From Flagellimonas sediminis (lineage in GTDB: Bacteria > Bacteroidota > Bacteroidia > Flavobacteriales > Flavobacteriaceae): a stretch of DNA of 64,000 nucleotides. Numbering within the stretch: position 1 is the first letter of the stretch; each line of letters opens with the position of its first letter. The position numbers were made by a program, and so were the translations under genes. Where the stretch lies: assembly GCF_010500845.1 (NCBI RefSeq), contig NZ_JAAAMI010000009.1:118680-182679 (forward strand), read 5' to 3'. Under the pieces are notes generated by a model that was not told the origin of the DNA, made no database searches, and worked only from the letters and a program-made list of their open reading frames with translations. Shown here in pieces: positions 8,580-18,196 of this stretch.

Positions 8580-10295
8580 CTATTGTGCAAACCAAAGTGT
8601 AGTTCCTTGTAAATCTGGTCCTTGCGCAGCGTTTGCTGCTTCAGTATTAGGACCATTAGTGTTGTAAGCCCCAGTACCATAGCGCATTCTTTGTGGGTAT
8701 GCTCCATTTAGTGTACCTGCACTGTACAAATCATAGTCGGATACCCCAGCCGATAGTTCGGATGGATAGCCACTATCCCTTACGATGGACCATGCTTCCG
8801 AGCCATCGGTATAGGCCGCGATCCATCTTTGGACGCTTATTTTTTCAAGGTTCTCTTCTGCAGAACCATTCAATAACGCAATGGATTCGGTTGCCAAAAA
8901 AGTCTCAATGGAAGCATCGTCAACTCCCCAAATCTTCATGGCCTGTCTGATACCGTTTTGGTACAACGTTTGGGCATCACCGGTTGCCAAACCTTTCACA
9001 ATCGCCTCAGCTTGCAAGAAATTGCCTTCCGCAGCTGTAAATACGATTTCTGGGAAAATATCATTCCCTTGGTTTTTGGCATTGATGATCAATTGCGCTG
9101 GCCTTGAGAATAGTGCTTCCTTAACATGGGTTTGGATCAACGAGTTCAATCGTGTTGGTTGACCAACATAGTAAGGAGTGTCCGTTGCCACATTGATAGT
9201 AACCGTGGCTTGTCCGTCCACATTCGTGCCATCCACCCTTGTATAGCTCACTCCAACGTTATCCAATTGAGCCAAAATAAAGTCTACATGTTTGGCAAAA
9301 AGACCAACACCTGGTCCTTCAACAGGCTCTGTAAATACAACTTCGCCCCCATCTATAGGCTGGGCATACATGGGCAACCTTGGATCGTTGTTGTTCTGAA
9401 GATAATCTATCAAGGTCTTGCCTACGGTCCAGTTAGATCCCACTCCGAAGTTATACCAAACATCTCCGTAAGCGGCATTGGACCATTGGGAAATTTCAGT
9501 GTCCTTCTCCATTAAGGCATTATCCGTTTCCAAAACCAAAAGATCGGCAGCCATAGCCTCTGTAATGGCCGCATTTGCAAAATCAGCTCCTGGCGCACCT
9601 TGGGCCCTAAGGGCCATTCTTAGCTTAAGGGTATTGGCCAACTTTTTCCATTGTTGGAGGTCACCCCCAAAGAACAGATCATTATTGGACAAAAGTTCAA
9701 CGCCTTCTCCTGTCACAGTTGATGAACCGATAATTTCCATGGCCTGGTTCAACTCATTGATCACTCCTTCATAGATTACCGCCTGAGAATCGTAAACAGG
9801 GGTAATAATGTCAGGATTCAAAGCTTCCGAATAGGGAACCATGCCAAATACATCCGTATAGGTTTGATAATACAACCCTTTCATGATCAATCCGATGGCA
9901 TAGTAGTTTTGGTTCTCAAGCTCTCCTCCTTCTTTAACAAAGTTCAAAAAGGCACTTAGGCTTGAGGTATAGCCTGACAAGTAATCATAGGCCGCATCTG
10001 TATACGCAGAATCATAGGTATAAGAAAGACCATCATTCCACCAGCTACCATTAAATCCAAAACAGAACTGACCTGCAAAACGATCCCAGTGGATCAATTG
10101 GGCCCTCCAGTAAGGATAACGGTTGGGAGCATACAATTGAATCTGTGTCTCCGTTACAAAATATTTCGCACTGACCTCATCTGACGTGAAAGCATTGGGC
10201 TTTACGTTGATCTCGTCAAAATCGGAACAACTTATGGCGAACAACAGGACGGCCAAGGCCATTCCCATTTTCATGATTTCTTTTTTCATTTTCAT
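8580..10295 (-). CDS. SusD-like lipoprotein (SusD/RagB superfamily)
   Basis: This is a 571-residue exported protein with a lipobox Cys at about residue 23 (LLFAISCSDFDE). It has the long helical SusD fold, with LKLRMALRAQGAPGADFANA near the middle and a C-terminal half that includes FLQAEAIVKG. It resembles the SusD-like_2 subgroup rather than classical RagB. It pairs with the SusC gene located 4 bp upstream and should form the lid of that transporter and bind oligosaccharide. The start used gives MKMKKEIMKMGMALAV; internal Met codons make the exact start uncertain by a few residues. Confidence 0.93.
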   Translation of the reverse strand: MKMKKEIMKMGMALAVLLFAISCSDFDEINVKPNAFTSDEVSAKYFVTETQIQLYAPNRYPYWRAQLIHWDRFAGQFCFGFNGSWWNDGLSYTYDSAYTDAAYDYLSGYTSSLSAFLNFVKEGGELENQNYYAIGLIMKGLYYQTYTDVFGMVPYSEALNPDIITPVYDSQAVIYEGVINELNQAMEIIGSSTVTGEGVELLSNNDLFFGGDLQQWKKLANTLKLRMALRAQGAPGADFANAAITEAMAADLLVLETDNALMEKDTEISQWSNAAYGDVWYNFGVGSNWTVGKTLIDYLQNNNDPRLPMYAQPIDGGEVVFTEPVEGPGVGLFAKHVDFILAQLDNVGVSYTRVDGTNVDGQATVTINVATDTPYYVGQPTRLNSLIQTHVKEALFSRPAQLIINAKNQGNDIFPEIVFTAAEGNFLQAEAIVKGLATGDAQTLYQNGIRQAMKIWGVDDASIETFLATESIALLNGSAEENLEKISVQRWIAAYTDGSEAWSIVRDSGYPSELSAGVSDYDLYSAGTLNGAYPQRMRYGTGAYNTNGPNTEAANAAQGPDLQGTTLWFAQ

Positions 10296-10299
10296 TTTT

Positions 10300-13200
10300 T
10301 TATAATTTCAGGTTAAGGTTCAACCCAAGGCTTCTAACCGTGGGTACGTTATTAATGGAAATACCCTGACCGGTCAACCCAGTTCCCAAAGTGGCATCTG
10401 GATCAATATCCTTTGCCTTTTTGTAGAAAAAGAACATGTTTCTTCCAATAACCCCCAACGAAGCGGAATTCAATCCAATCTTGCGTACCAAGTTGCTACT
10501 GAAATTATAGGTCAATGCAAATTCCCTCAACCTCACGTTGGTTTGTTCATAAACATAGTTCACGCCAATGGATGACATGGCTCCCCAGTATTCCTGTGCA
10601 GTGATGCTTTCAGTATTGGCTACACCCGTATCCGAGTTAATGGCATCTACCACAACACCACCGTCCCTGTATTGAAGGGTTCTTTCAGAAACACCGCTTC
10701 CATCCAAGCTGGCAGAGGTTGCTGAGTAGATTTCCCCACCAACACGACCGTCAACCAAAACTCTTAAAGATAGATTCTTGTAATTGAAGGTATTGGTCAA
10801 ACCACCGATCCAATCTGGTTGGGAATTGCCCAAAAGTTGTCTTTCAGAAGAAGCATATGGAATACCTTCGGCGTTTACCAATTTGTTGCCAGCTTCGTCA
10901 GTGGCCCAAACGGTTCCGTAGATATCACCGATACCACCACCCACATTTGCAGTAATGGCAATGTTACCAGAGTTGGTTGTGTTCAACACCGTTCCATCCA
11001 ATCCTTCGATCAAGGAATTTACGGTGTTCTTGTTTTTGGAGAAGTTAAAGGAAACATCCCAAGAAAAATCCTTGGTACTTACAGGTACACCACCAATCAA
11101 GAATTCCACACCTTTATTCTGCACTTCACCAATGTTAGACTTGTAGTAGTTATACCCGGTAGCTGCTGGAACAGGAAGGTCATATATCATATCGTTTGTA
11201 GTGATGTTGTACAAAGAGAAATCAACATATAAACGGTTGGTGAAGAACCTGGCTTCAGCACCAAATTCCATGGATTTAACACTTTCAGGTTTCAAATCCT
11301 CATTGTATCGGATGTTGGGAGAACTCAAGGTAGTAAGTCCCAAATATCCTTGTTGTGGCACATCGAAAGTTTGGTACAATTGGTACACACCGGTATCGTT
11401 ACCTACTTCGGCCCAGCTGGTCCTTAGCTTCAACATGTCCAATACATTTTTATCGGGATCGATAAACCTATCCAAAAGCACCGCATAACTCACAGAAGGA
11501 TAGAAATATGATCTGTTGTTGGCCGCCAATGTAGAAGACCAATCGTTCCTGGCTGTCAAATCCAAATACATGAAACTGTCATAACCCAAGGAAACCGAGC
11601 CGTAAATTGAATTTACTTTTTTGATCTCCATTGGTGTATGGGTACTTGCTTGAATACTTGTATTTGCCAACAAGGCCCTTGTTGGTATCTTAAACTGTTC
11701 ACCACTGACGTTCATGGCCTCGGATGTACGCTTGCTCAAGTTACCGCCTACATTTGCCGTTAGGTTCAACTTTTCAGTAATATTCTTGTTCGCTGTGATC
11801 AAGAAATCAGAGTTCAACTCGGTGAATTTGTTATCCGTAAATGAAAGGTTCCCGTATCGCTTATAGTGATGTCCAACAGGGTTGATAACTTCTGTCCTAA
11901 CATTGGTGATGTCACCACCAACCCTTATGAAAGCTGATAACCAATCGGTAAACTCATAGTTCAGTTTTCCAAAACCAAGAAAACGATCACGTCTTTGGTT
12001 GTTGGTATCCTCGTATTGGATCCAGTATGGATTACCAACACTTTTGTTGGTTCCTGCATAGCTAATCACATCGTAATCACTTAAACTATTTGCTGGGTCA
12101 TACAACGAAGGATTATCTATCTGATAAGTCTTCAAATCATTTACATCCACACTTCTTGGCATGTAGTACACATAGCCCAAAACACCTTCGGAACCCAAGT
12201 TTACCCTATTGGTCAAATCTTGTGTGAAGTAAGTGGCTTTTCCATCAAAACTCAATTTATCGGAAATGTCCACCAACGTCCTAAGGTTTAGGTTGTGGCT
12301 TTGTAATTTTGAATTTGGAATAATGGAAGTAGTATAGTTATTGGTATACGAAAAACGCATGCTGTAATCTTCGCCTCCTTTATCAAGCGATACGGAATTG
12401 ATAAGCTTGGCACCCGTTTCAAAATAATCTTTAACATTATTAGGATGTGCAGAATAAGCTTTGGTATCACCGGTGAAATACAGTTGTTGAGAACCATCCA
12501 TGCGAGAACCCCATGAAGCAGTACCCATTCCGGCCATATCAGCATAAGGAGAACCATTTGTTCCTTGTCCGTACTCATTTTGATACTCAGGCAAGAACAT
12601 TGGATTTTCCAAGGTTACATTTGAATTGAAGGATATGCCCAAGCCTTTACCTTTAGTACCCTTTTTAGTGGTAATCAACAAAACACCACTTGCAGCACGT
12701 GAACCATATAGGGCAGCTGCGTTAGGGCCTTTCAATACAGAAACGGACTCGATGTCCTCTGGGTTCAAATCCGTGATACCCCCACCGGTAACAGTGCTAC
12801 TGTACACGTCGCCACCAGATTCTGTTCCTGACATGTCGATTGGAATACCATCCACCACAATTAGGGCCTGGTTGTTACCGGTAATGGAATTGTTACCACG
12901 AAGTACAATTCTGGAACCCGATCCCACGCCACCTGATTGGTTTACAACCAAACCGGCCACCTTTCCTACCAAGGAGTTGGCCACGTTGTAGTCCTTTACG
13001 GTGTTGATCTGATCCGATTCCACTTCGGTTACGGCGTATCCCAAGGATTTTTTCTCCCTGCTGATACCCAAGGCGGTCACTACGACCTCATCCAACAACT
13101 GGGTATCCTCTTCCAAGGATACATTGATGGTACTTCTTCCTGAAAGGGAAGATTCGAACGGCTTGTACCCTAAATAGGTATACACCAAAATGGCATCACC

Positions 13201-13395
13201 GCTAGAAACTGTAATGCTGTAATTGCCATCAAAATCGGAGGTGACTCCGTTGCTGGTTCCCTTTTCAACAATATTGACCCCTGGCAGCGGAGCCCCTGTT
13301 GCGTCAGAAACCGTTCCGGTAACGGTCTGTGCCATTGCTGCCTGTAAGGAGAACAATAAGGCAAAGACCATTACATACGTTAGTTTTTGAATCAT
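10300..13395 (-). CDS. SusC/RagA-family TonB-dependent receptor (no STN domain)
   Basis: This 1031-residue importer has a signal peptide (1-22, ending MAQ), a carboxypeptidase-D-like repeat (about 24-100), the LLDEVVVTALGISREKKSLG junction, a plug domain, and a barrel ending in NLNLKL. It lacks the STN domain found in the receptors at 1163-4531 and 53133-56657, so it should not signal through a FecR/sigma pair. None is adjacent. It is the first gene of a SusC-SusD operon that ends at the terminator at 8481-8509. Control may come from one of the LytS/LytTR pairs further right, but that is inference. Confidence 0.96.
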   Translation of the reverse strand: MIQKLTYVMVFALLFSLQAAMAQTVTGTVSDATGAPLPGVNIVEKGTSNGVTSDFDGNYSITVSSGDAILVYTYLGYKPFESSLSGRSTINVSLEEDTQLLDEVVVTALGISREKKSLGYAVTEVESDQINTVKDYNVANSLVGKVAGLVVNQSGGVGSGSRIVLRGNNSITGNNQALIVVDGIPIDMSGTESGGDVYSSTVTGGGITDLNPEDIESVSVLKGPNAAALYGSRAASGVLLITTKKGTKGKGLGISFNSNVTLENPMFLPEYQNEYGQGTNGSPYADMAGMGTASWGSRMDGSQQLYFTGDTKAYSAHPNNVKDYFETGAKLINSVSLDKGGEDYSMRFSYTNNYTTSIIPNSKLQSHNLNLRTLVDISDKLSFDGKATYFTQDLTNRVNLGSEGVLGYVYYMPRSVDVNDLKTYQIDNPSLYDPANSLSDYDVISYAGTNKSVGNPYWIQYEDTNNQRRDRFLGFGKLNYEFTDWLSAFIRVGGDITNVRTEVINPVGHHYKRYGNLSFTDNKFTELNSDFLITANKNITEKLNLTANVGGNLSKRTSEAMNVSGEQFKIPTRALLANTSIQASTHTPMEIKKVNSIYGSVSLGYDSFMYLDLTARNDWSSTLAANNRSYFYPSVSYAVLLDRFIDPDKNVLDMLKLRTSWAEVGNDTGVYQLYQTFDVPQQGYLGLTTLSSPNIRYNEDLKPESVKSMEFGAEARFFTNRLYVDFSLYNITTNDMIYDLPVPAATGYNYYKSNIGEVQNKGVEFLIGGVPVSTKDFSWDVSFNFSKNKNTVNSLIEGLDGTVLNTTNSGNIAITANVGGGIGDIYGTVWATDEAGNKLVNAEGIPYASSERQLLGNSQPDWIGGLTNTFNYKNLSLRVLVDGRVGGEIYSATSASLDGSGVSERTLQYRDGGVVVDAINSDTGVANTESITAQEYWGAMSSIGVNYVYEQTNVRLREFALTYNFSSNLVRKIGLNSASLGVIGRNMFFFYKKAKDIDPDATLGTGLTGQGISINNVPTVRSLGLNLNLKL

Positions 13396-13440
13396 GTTAG
13401 TTTTTTTGATCTTTAATTAGGTATTAGGTTCTGAGTCTTG

Positions 13441-13455
13441 TTAACATTAAGTTAA
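13441..13455. promoter_or_regulatory. Inverted repeat TTAAC-N5-GTTAA upstream of SusC
   Basis: The half-sites 13441-13445 and 13451-13455 are perfect inverted copies with a 5-bp spacer, 46 bp before the SusC start codon. The flanking base extends the symmetry on one side (GTTAAC twice). The same motif precedes the FecR operon at 6272-6286. It is a candidate operator or activator site; the protein that binds it is unknown. Confidence 0.42.
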
Positions 13456-13713
13456 CCGAGTGAAAATGATGATTACAGGAAGATTGTAGAAAAAATTTCG
13501 ACCAACAACGACGCTGAAAAGCCGAAGGGATGAATTAGGCTTTTAAAAATTTACCGGAAAAGTTAAATTGGAGCACTACCAAGATTGAAGTCATCCTACC
13601 GCGGTCCCTTAGGTACAAGAAGAATGTACAACCCTAATAAAACAAACGGTTCCGAAGGATTTAACTGTGTAGTAACGAACACTTATTTACGGGTTCACCC
13701 CAACTTCAAGCAA

Positions 13714-13777
13714 TAAAAAAATCCTTTAAACTATGGAAAGCCACTACCAATTACCCATAGTTTAAAGGACTCTTTTT
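13714..13777 (-). terminator. Intrinsic terminator downstream of the GHL10/CBM9 operon, possibly bidirectional
   Basis: Fifteen-base perfect arms TCCTTTAAACTATGG (13722-13736) and its complement (13755-13769) enclose an 18-base loop. On the minus strand the stem is followed by a run of T (complement of 13715-13720). On the plus strand TTTTT lies at 13773-13777. It stands 56 bp after the stop of the gene at 13825-14934. Confidence 0.8.
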
Positions 13778-13824
13778 AAATTTGATTGGGACCAACCCTA
13801 TTTACCCCTAATCAAACCAAATTT

Positions 13825-14934
13825 TTATTCAGCTCTTTTGGAAGACTTGATGACCTTGAATTGATCTTCGGTTATTGCAGGACCGTCAAAAAACGAAACT
13901 CCCTTAGCGCCATTTTCCTTGGCCTCTTCTATTGCTTTTGTCAAATCTCCTGGTGTCATTCCGGGCACATAGATTCCTGTGTGCAATTCCGTATCCTTTT
14001 CCCTAAGATCTTCCACCCCCTGTTTCGTAGCAAAACCGACCCAGTCGGTACCTTCATTATAAAATTCATTGTAAATCATGGGCAACACCATATCAATATC
14101 CCATTTATCCCATCTTTGCCGAACCATGTGATCTGCCATTTCAGGGTATGGAAACACTGCAGCCGTTAATAGCTTATTGTTCTTATGCACAATCTGGTAG
14201 GCCTCATTGACAACATTCCTGATCTTGTTGAGACGGAACTGTTTCCATTCCATATCAATGGCTGGATTTTCCATTTCCCTAGGATTTTTGTGGTATTCCT
14301 TCTGAAATTCTTCGACACAGACATCACAATAGCAGAAATCATATTCAGGGAGTTCCCCATTCTGAACCAAATCGTACTTGGGTAAAAGCCCGATGGGAAG
14401 ATATACATCAGGAAACCTGATATAATCCAAATGTACGCTGGCCACATCATCTACTTTGGAAAGTCCCTCTACCAATCGTAGCACATGGTTGCGGGATTCC
14501 TTGCGGGAAGGGCATAAAAACTCATAGTAGCCCACATAGGGTCTGTGATCATAGGCAGACTCCCCTTTTCTACTTACCACATACCATTCAGGATGTTGAC
14601 GCACGATCGAATCTCCAGGCCTGTTCATGGCCATGATCCATGCATGTACCTCCAAACCTTCATTTTTGGCCAAAGGGGCCAAACGCCCTAAAAGAACCGG
14701 ATCTGTATTGGTATTGATCAAAATGGCGTCCAATCCATTTTCCTTATATTTTTTAAATTCAGCAATGTAGGAAGTCTCATCCCGCTTGGGATCCGCGGTA
14801 ATCCAAGTCCAATACTTGAACGGTCTTTCAGATACAACCGGCTCCTCTTTTAGTTGGGGCCTTTGGTCTATGTTGTCCAAACATGATGCCATGCCAATGG
14901 CTAAAAGTGTCCCGAAAATTAATGGTAGTTTCAT
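13825..14934 (-). CDS. Putative glycoside hydrolase, GHL10/DUF187-like TIM barrel, lipoprotein
   Basis: The 369-residue protein has a lipobox Cys at about residue 18 (GMASCLDN) and a TIM-barrel domain. It carries the GHL10-type marks LDAILINTN, EVHAWIMAMN and VHLDYIRFPD, the last being the best conserved motif of this family. A CYCDVCVEEF segment (about 197-206) with paired cysteines follows the barrel middle. Members of the family are found in glycan-degradation loci and are thought to be hydrolases, but few have been tested. Its start codon overlaps the stop of the CBM9-like gene by 4 bp, so the two proteins probably act together. Confidence 0.8.
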   Translation of the reverse strand: MKLPLIFGTLLAIGMASCLDNIDQRPQLKEEPVVSERPFKYWTWITADPKRDETSYIAEFKKYKENGLDAILINTNTDPVLLGRLAPLAKNEGLEVHAWIMAMNRPGDSIVRQHPEWYVVSRKGESAYDHRPYVGYYEFLCPSRKESRNHVLRLVEGLSKVDDVASVHLDYIRFPDVYLPIGLLPKYDLVQNGELPEYDFCYCDVCVEEFQKEYHKNPREMENPAIDMEWKQFRLNKIRNVVNEAYQIVHKNNKLLTAAVFPYPEMADHMVRQRWDKWDIDMVLPMIYNEFYNEGTDWVGFATKQGVEDLREKDTELHTGIYVPGMTPGDLTKAIEEAKENGAKGVSFFDGPAITEDQFKVIKSSKRAE

Positions 14935-16019
14935 TTTTTGAGATTTTTGGTTAGTTGGTATTTTCCGTCTTCACGGATGGTATATGTATGGCCGGTGAAC
15001 GGGCTTTTGGCAAATAGGTTCCAACCCATGCCATGAGGTTCCAATTCCAATGCTATTTTGGTACCGTCAGATAATACTGGTTCCAATTCTAATAGTTTTA
15101 GGGAATCGGCAAACGCTCCATGTTCTGCCCAATATTTTTTTTGCTGTCGGTAAAAAGAATAGAGCAACCATCTAATTTCTTCATCCCTTGGAATTGTAAA
15201 CGAGACCTGCTTGCCAGATTCCTGGGAAGAAAAATAAGCATAGCCCCAATGTTCCGGCTCATGCATATTGATAACACCTTGGGGAGACCACACCCAATTA
15301 TATTCGGGCAGATACTTTCCTTCCCCGTTCTTTTTTCTTCCGTATTTTCCGTTTTCAAGTTGAAAATCCCAGTTCACCCTTGAAAAATTGATGCGCCAAA
15401 ATTGGCCTTCGGGAACATCGTTGCTTCCACTTGCCTCGGTCAACACGGACCATGGCATTGCAATTTCTACACTCCAACCGGTGTCAACATCACTTGGGTC
15501 GTTCAGTGTTCCGTTCACGTGAACCGCTGTTTTTATGCCAAGGATGTCCCAACTATCTACGACCGGACCTTGTTCGCGATAGGGTTTTACCAGCATGAGG
15601 TCCCAAACTGTATTCAAGGCATTCATTTCAAATTCATAATAGTTATGGGTATCCCCATCGGGATCGATGAATATCTCAAAATCGTTGTTATAAAAAATCA
15701 CAGCATCTCTTTCCGTAATATCTGCCCAAACATGGGGTTCTTCCAACTCGGCAAAAACATAAAGATACTTCGTGTCCCAAAGCATACGTACATTGGTCTT
15801 ATAAGTGGGTACCCTCACTCCTTCAATGTCCACAAAATTTTTGGATACTTTGGCATTTTTCCATGAGGATTCATTTGCCAAACCATCCACAATAATGGAA
15901 TCCATCGTCCTGTGCACCACTATGGCCCTAGGTGGGTCCAGATGTTGTCCTGCAGCAGCCAACTGCATCATAAGTGGAAAGCCAAAAATTATTCTTTTAA
16001 TAAGATTATGCACGCGCAA
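14931..16019 (-). CDS. Carbohydrate-binding family 9-like (CBM9-like) exported protein
   Basis: The 362-residue protein has a secretion signal (about 1-24, ending AAAGQ) followed by a CBM9-like beta-sandwich. Marks include DGLANESSWKNAKVSKNFVD, LWDTKYLYVFAELEEPHVWA, VIFYNNDFEIFIDPDGDTHN and YYEFEMNALNTVWDL, all standard for this family. The C-terminal 110 residues are less conserved and include a WLLYSFYRQQKKYW helix. It probably binds sugars in the periplasm or at the surface. It is the first gene of a two-gene operon with the GHL10-like enzyme (4-bp overlap). A decayed relative of a related type occurs at 63554. Confidence 0.87.
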   Translation of the reverse strand: MRVHNLIKRIIFGFPLMMQLAAAGQHLDPPRAIVVHRTMDSIIVDGLANESSWKNAKVSKNFVDIEGVRVPTYKTNVRMLWDTKYLYVFAELEEPHVWADITERDAVIFYNNDFEIFIDPDGDTHNYYEFEMNALNTVWDLMLVKPYREQGPVVDSWDILGIKTAVHVNGTLNDPSDVDTGWSVEIAMPWSVLTEASGSNDVPEGQFWRINFSRVNWDFQLENGKYGRKKNGEGKYLPEYNWVWSPQGVINMHEPEHWGYAYFSSQESGKQVSFTIPRDEEIRWLLYSFYRQQKKYWAEHGAFADSLKLLELEPVLSDGTKIALELEPHGMGWNLFAKSPFTGHTYTIREDGKYQLTKNLKK

Positions 16020-16173
16020 ATAAGCTATAAAGGGTCCTTAATTCATCTGCCACTCCCTGGCCAACATTAAATCTTTGGAAAAATACCTAATTTCAGCCCT
16101 ATTAATTGTTCTTTATTAGACCAATGACAAATTTGAAAAGCCCAATGTCCAAAAAAAACAAGAAATCCAACGA

Positions 16174-17256
16174 ATGCGTGCATTAGATCAATTAAGTAAC
16201 AATTTCCTGGTCAATGCCGTGACCGAGTATAAGATAAGGCCAATCCACCATATTATTTTTTGGGCCATCTATTTTATTTTCAATTTTTTAAGATGGGGCA
16301 GTTATTTCAATGATTACATTTATTCCTTTAAATCGAATCTTTTAGGGTTTCCCATCCATATTACGCTTTCCTATTTCGCCATTTATTATTTGATCCCAAG
16401 GTTTCTATTTAAAAGGAAATATATATCCTTTATCGCAGCACTTTTCCTGAGTATTTTGATAATGGTCACCATCAAATACCTTCTCACACATTTTTTGATC
16501 AGTTACAATGTTTGGCCCGAGGGCCCGGAGACCTATAGTATGACCTTGAACTTTACCGTGGTCATGATGTTGGGGGAACTATATGTGATCTCCTTTGTGG
16601 CTTCCTTCAAATTCACCATGGATTATTTGCGGGAGACAAGAAAAGCGGCCCGATTGGAAAAAGAGCAATTGGAAACGGAATTACGATTTTTAAGGGCTCA
16701 GATCTCTCCCCATTTCTTCTTCAACACATTGAACAACATATACTCCCTTAGTTTAGAAAAATCGGATAGGACCCCAGAGACCATCATTAAACTTTCCGAC
16801 CTGATGCGTTATGTGCTTTACGAAACCAAGGACAAAAACCAAAGTCTTAAAAAGGAACTTCGTTTTATCCAGAATTATTTGGATCTGGAGCAAATGAGGT
16901 ACAATGAAAACCTTGAACTGGAATTTACCGTCAAAGGCAATCCAAAGGGCCACAAAATTGGTCCTCTACTATTGGTCCAATTCATAGAAAATGCTTTTAA
17001 ACATGGTGCCAACAAAAACATTGGAAAAGTTAAGATCAGTATCCAAATATGTATTGAAGAAAAGTTTCTGTACTTTCAGGCACGTAATACCAAACCCATG
17101 GACAATAGTCCTGAAACATCCAAAAAACCAGGTGGAATTGGATTGACCAATGTGGAAAAAAGATTGAAATTAAGATATGCCGAAGACGAATATAGATTGA
17201 GTATACATGACGAATCAGATGAATATGTTGTTAATTTAATGCTCACCCTTAGATGA
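16174..17256 (+). CDS. LytS-type sensor histidine kinase
   Basis: The 360-residue protein has four predicted membrane helices in residues 20-150, then a short coiled coil (about 155-175). The His_kinase phosphoacceptor box follows, with His180 in LRAQISPHFFFNTLNNIYSLS. The HATPase part contains PLLLVQFIENAFKHG and GGIGLTNVEKRLKLRY. It belongs to the LytS/YehU group with no extracellular sensor domain. It overlaps the LytTR regulator gene by 4 bases and forms a two-component pair with it. It lies divergent from the CBM9/GHL10 operon with 154 bp between start codons, so that operon is a possible target. Confidence 0.94.
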   Translation: MRALDQLSNNFLVNAVTEYKIRPIHHIIFWAIYFIFNFLRWGSYFNDYIYSFKSNLLGFPIHITLSYFAIYYLIPRFLFKRKYISFIAALFLSILIMVTIKYLLTHFLISYNVWPEGPETYSMTLNFTVVMMLGELYVISFVASFKFTMDYLRETRKAARLEKEQLETELRFLRAQISPHFFFNTLNNIYSLSLEKSDRTPETIIKLSDLMRYVLYETKDKNQSLKKELRFIQNYLDLEQMRYNENLELEFTVKGNPKGHKIGPLLLVQFIENAFKHGANKNIGKVKISIQICIEEKFLYFQARNTKPMDNSPETSKKPGGIGLTNVEKRLKLRYAEDEYRLSIHDESDEYVVNLMLTLR

Positions 17257-17945
17257 TTTTAAAATGCGTTATCATTGATGATGAACCCCTTGCGGTAAAA
17301 GTCATCGAAAACCATATTTCCCAGATAAAAGAACTGCAATCGGTCGCCGTTTTCAATAACGCCATTGACAGTATGGAGTATTTGAGGGAGAACAAACCTG
17401 ACCTTCTTTTCTTGGATTTAAACATGCCCGTACTAGATGGCTTCAGTTTTTTGGAGAGTTTGGATGACAAGCCTATGGTCATCATTACAAGTGCCCATGC
17501 CGAGCACGCAGCCAAAGGATTTGATTTAGAGGTACTTGACTATTTGGTTAAACCCATATCGTTGCCTCGGTTCATCAAGGCCATAAACAAAGCCATGGCC
17601 AAATTGAAAAACGACTCCAAAGGAGACTCTACCCAGGAATACATCTTTGTTAAAGTGGACAAGAAAAAGATGAAAAAAATCTATTTGGACGAAATTGTCC
17701 TCATAGAAAGTTTGAAAGACTATATCAAAATCATCACGCCCAAAGAAAACCATATTGTCCACAAAACACTTAGCGCTTTTACAGATGAACTTTCGGATGA
17801 GAAGTTCATCAGGATTCACCGGTCCTACACCGTTTCCATTGACAAGATAGATGCATTGGAAGGAAACAGTGTGGAAATTAAGGGAAAACGATACGTAATC
17901 GGGCGCAGCTACTTAGAAGATGTAAAGGCGCGTATCCTTGAATAG
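17253..17945 (+). CDS. LytTR-family response regulator
   Basis: The 230-residue protein has an N-terminal receiver domain (1-120) with phospho-acceptor Asp55 in LLFLDLNMPVLDGF, the acidic pair Asp9/Asp10 and Lys in DYLVKPISLPRF. A C-terminal LytTR DNA-binding domain (about 130-230) shows IYLDEIVLIESLKDYIKI and FIRIHRSYTVSIDKIDALEG. The start overlaps the end of the kinase gene as ATGA. It is expected to bind paired imperfect repeats near its target promoters; none was identified with confidence here. Confidence 0.95.
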   Translation: MILKCVIIDDEPLAVKVIENHISQIKELQSVAVFNNAIDSMEYLRENKPDLLFLDLNMPVLDGFSFLESLDDKPMVIITSAHAEHAAKGFDLEVLDYLVKPISLPRFIKAINKAMAKLKNDSKGDSTQEYIFVKVDKKKMKKIYLDEIVLIESLKDYIKIITPKENHIVHKTLSAFTDELSDEKFIRIHRSYTVSIDKIDALEGNSVEIKGKRYVIGRSYLEDVKARILE

Positions 17946-18196
17946 CCAATTCCGTTCTTCCAAAATCGAGAACAATAAAATGAATCAAAAGAGATTTTTC
18001 TATAGAAACCCGGTCACTTGTTGAATAGACCTTAATGGCAGGATGCTGCACATTAAAAAGAAGAAAACAATAGATTTCGTAATCCTTAACCTAAGCATAT
18101 AGCTATTTATATTTACCTAACAATCCGTGCTTATTTTTCTTCAATGCAGATTAAACAAGCCTACAGATTTTGTTTTTCCGTATGATGCATACCACA

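Larger units (their letters stand above)
13396..13824. other. 429-bp intergenic region between SusC and the GHL10-like gene
   Basis: The left end is the SusC upstream region with the TTAAC-N5-GTTAA repeat. The right end holds a strong hairpin terminator at 13722-13769. Between them (about 13480-13715) I see no ORF, RNA gene or repeat. Confidence 0.6.
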
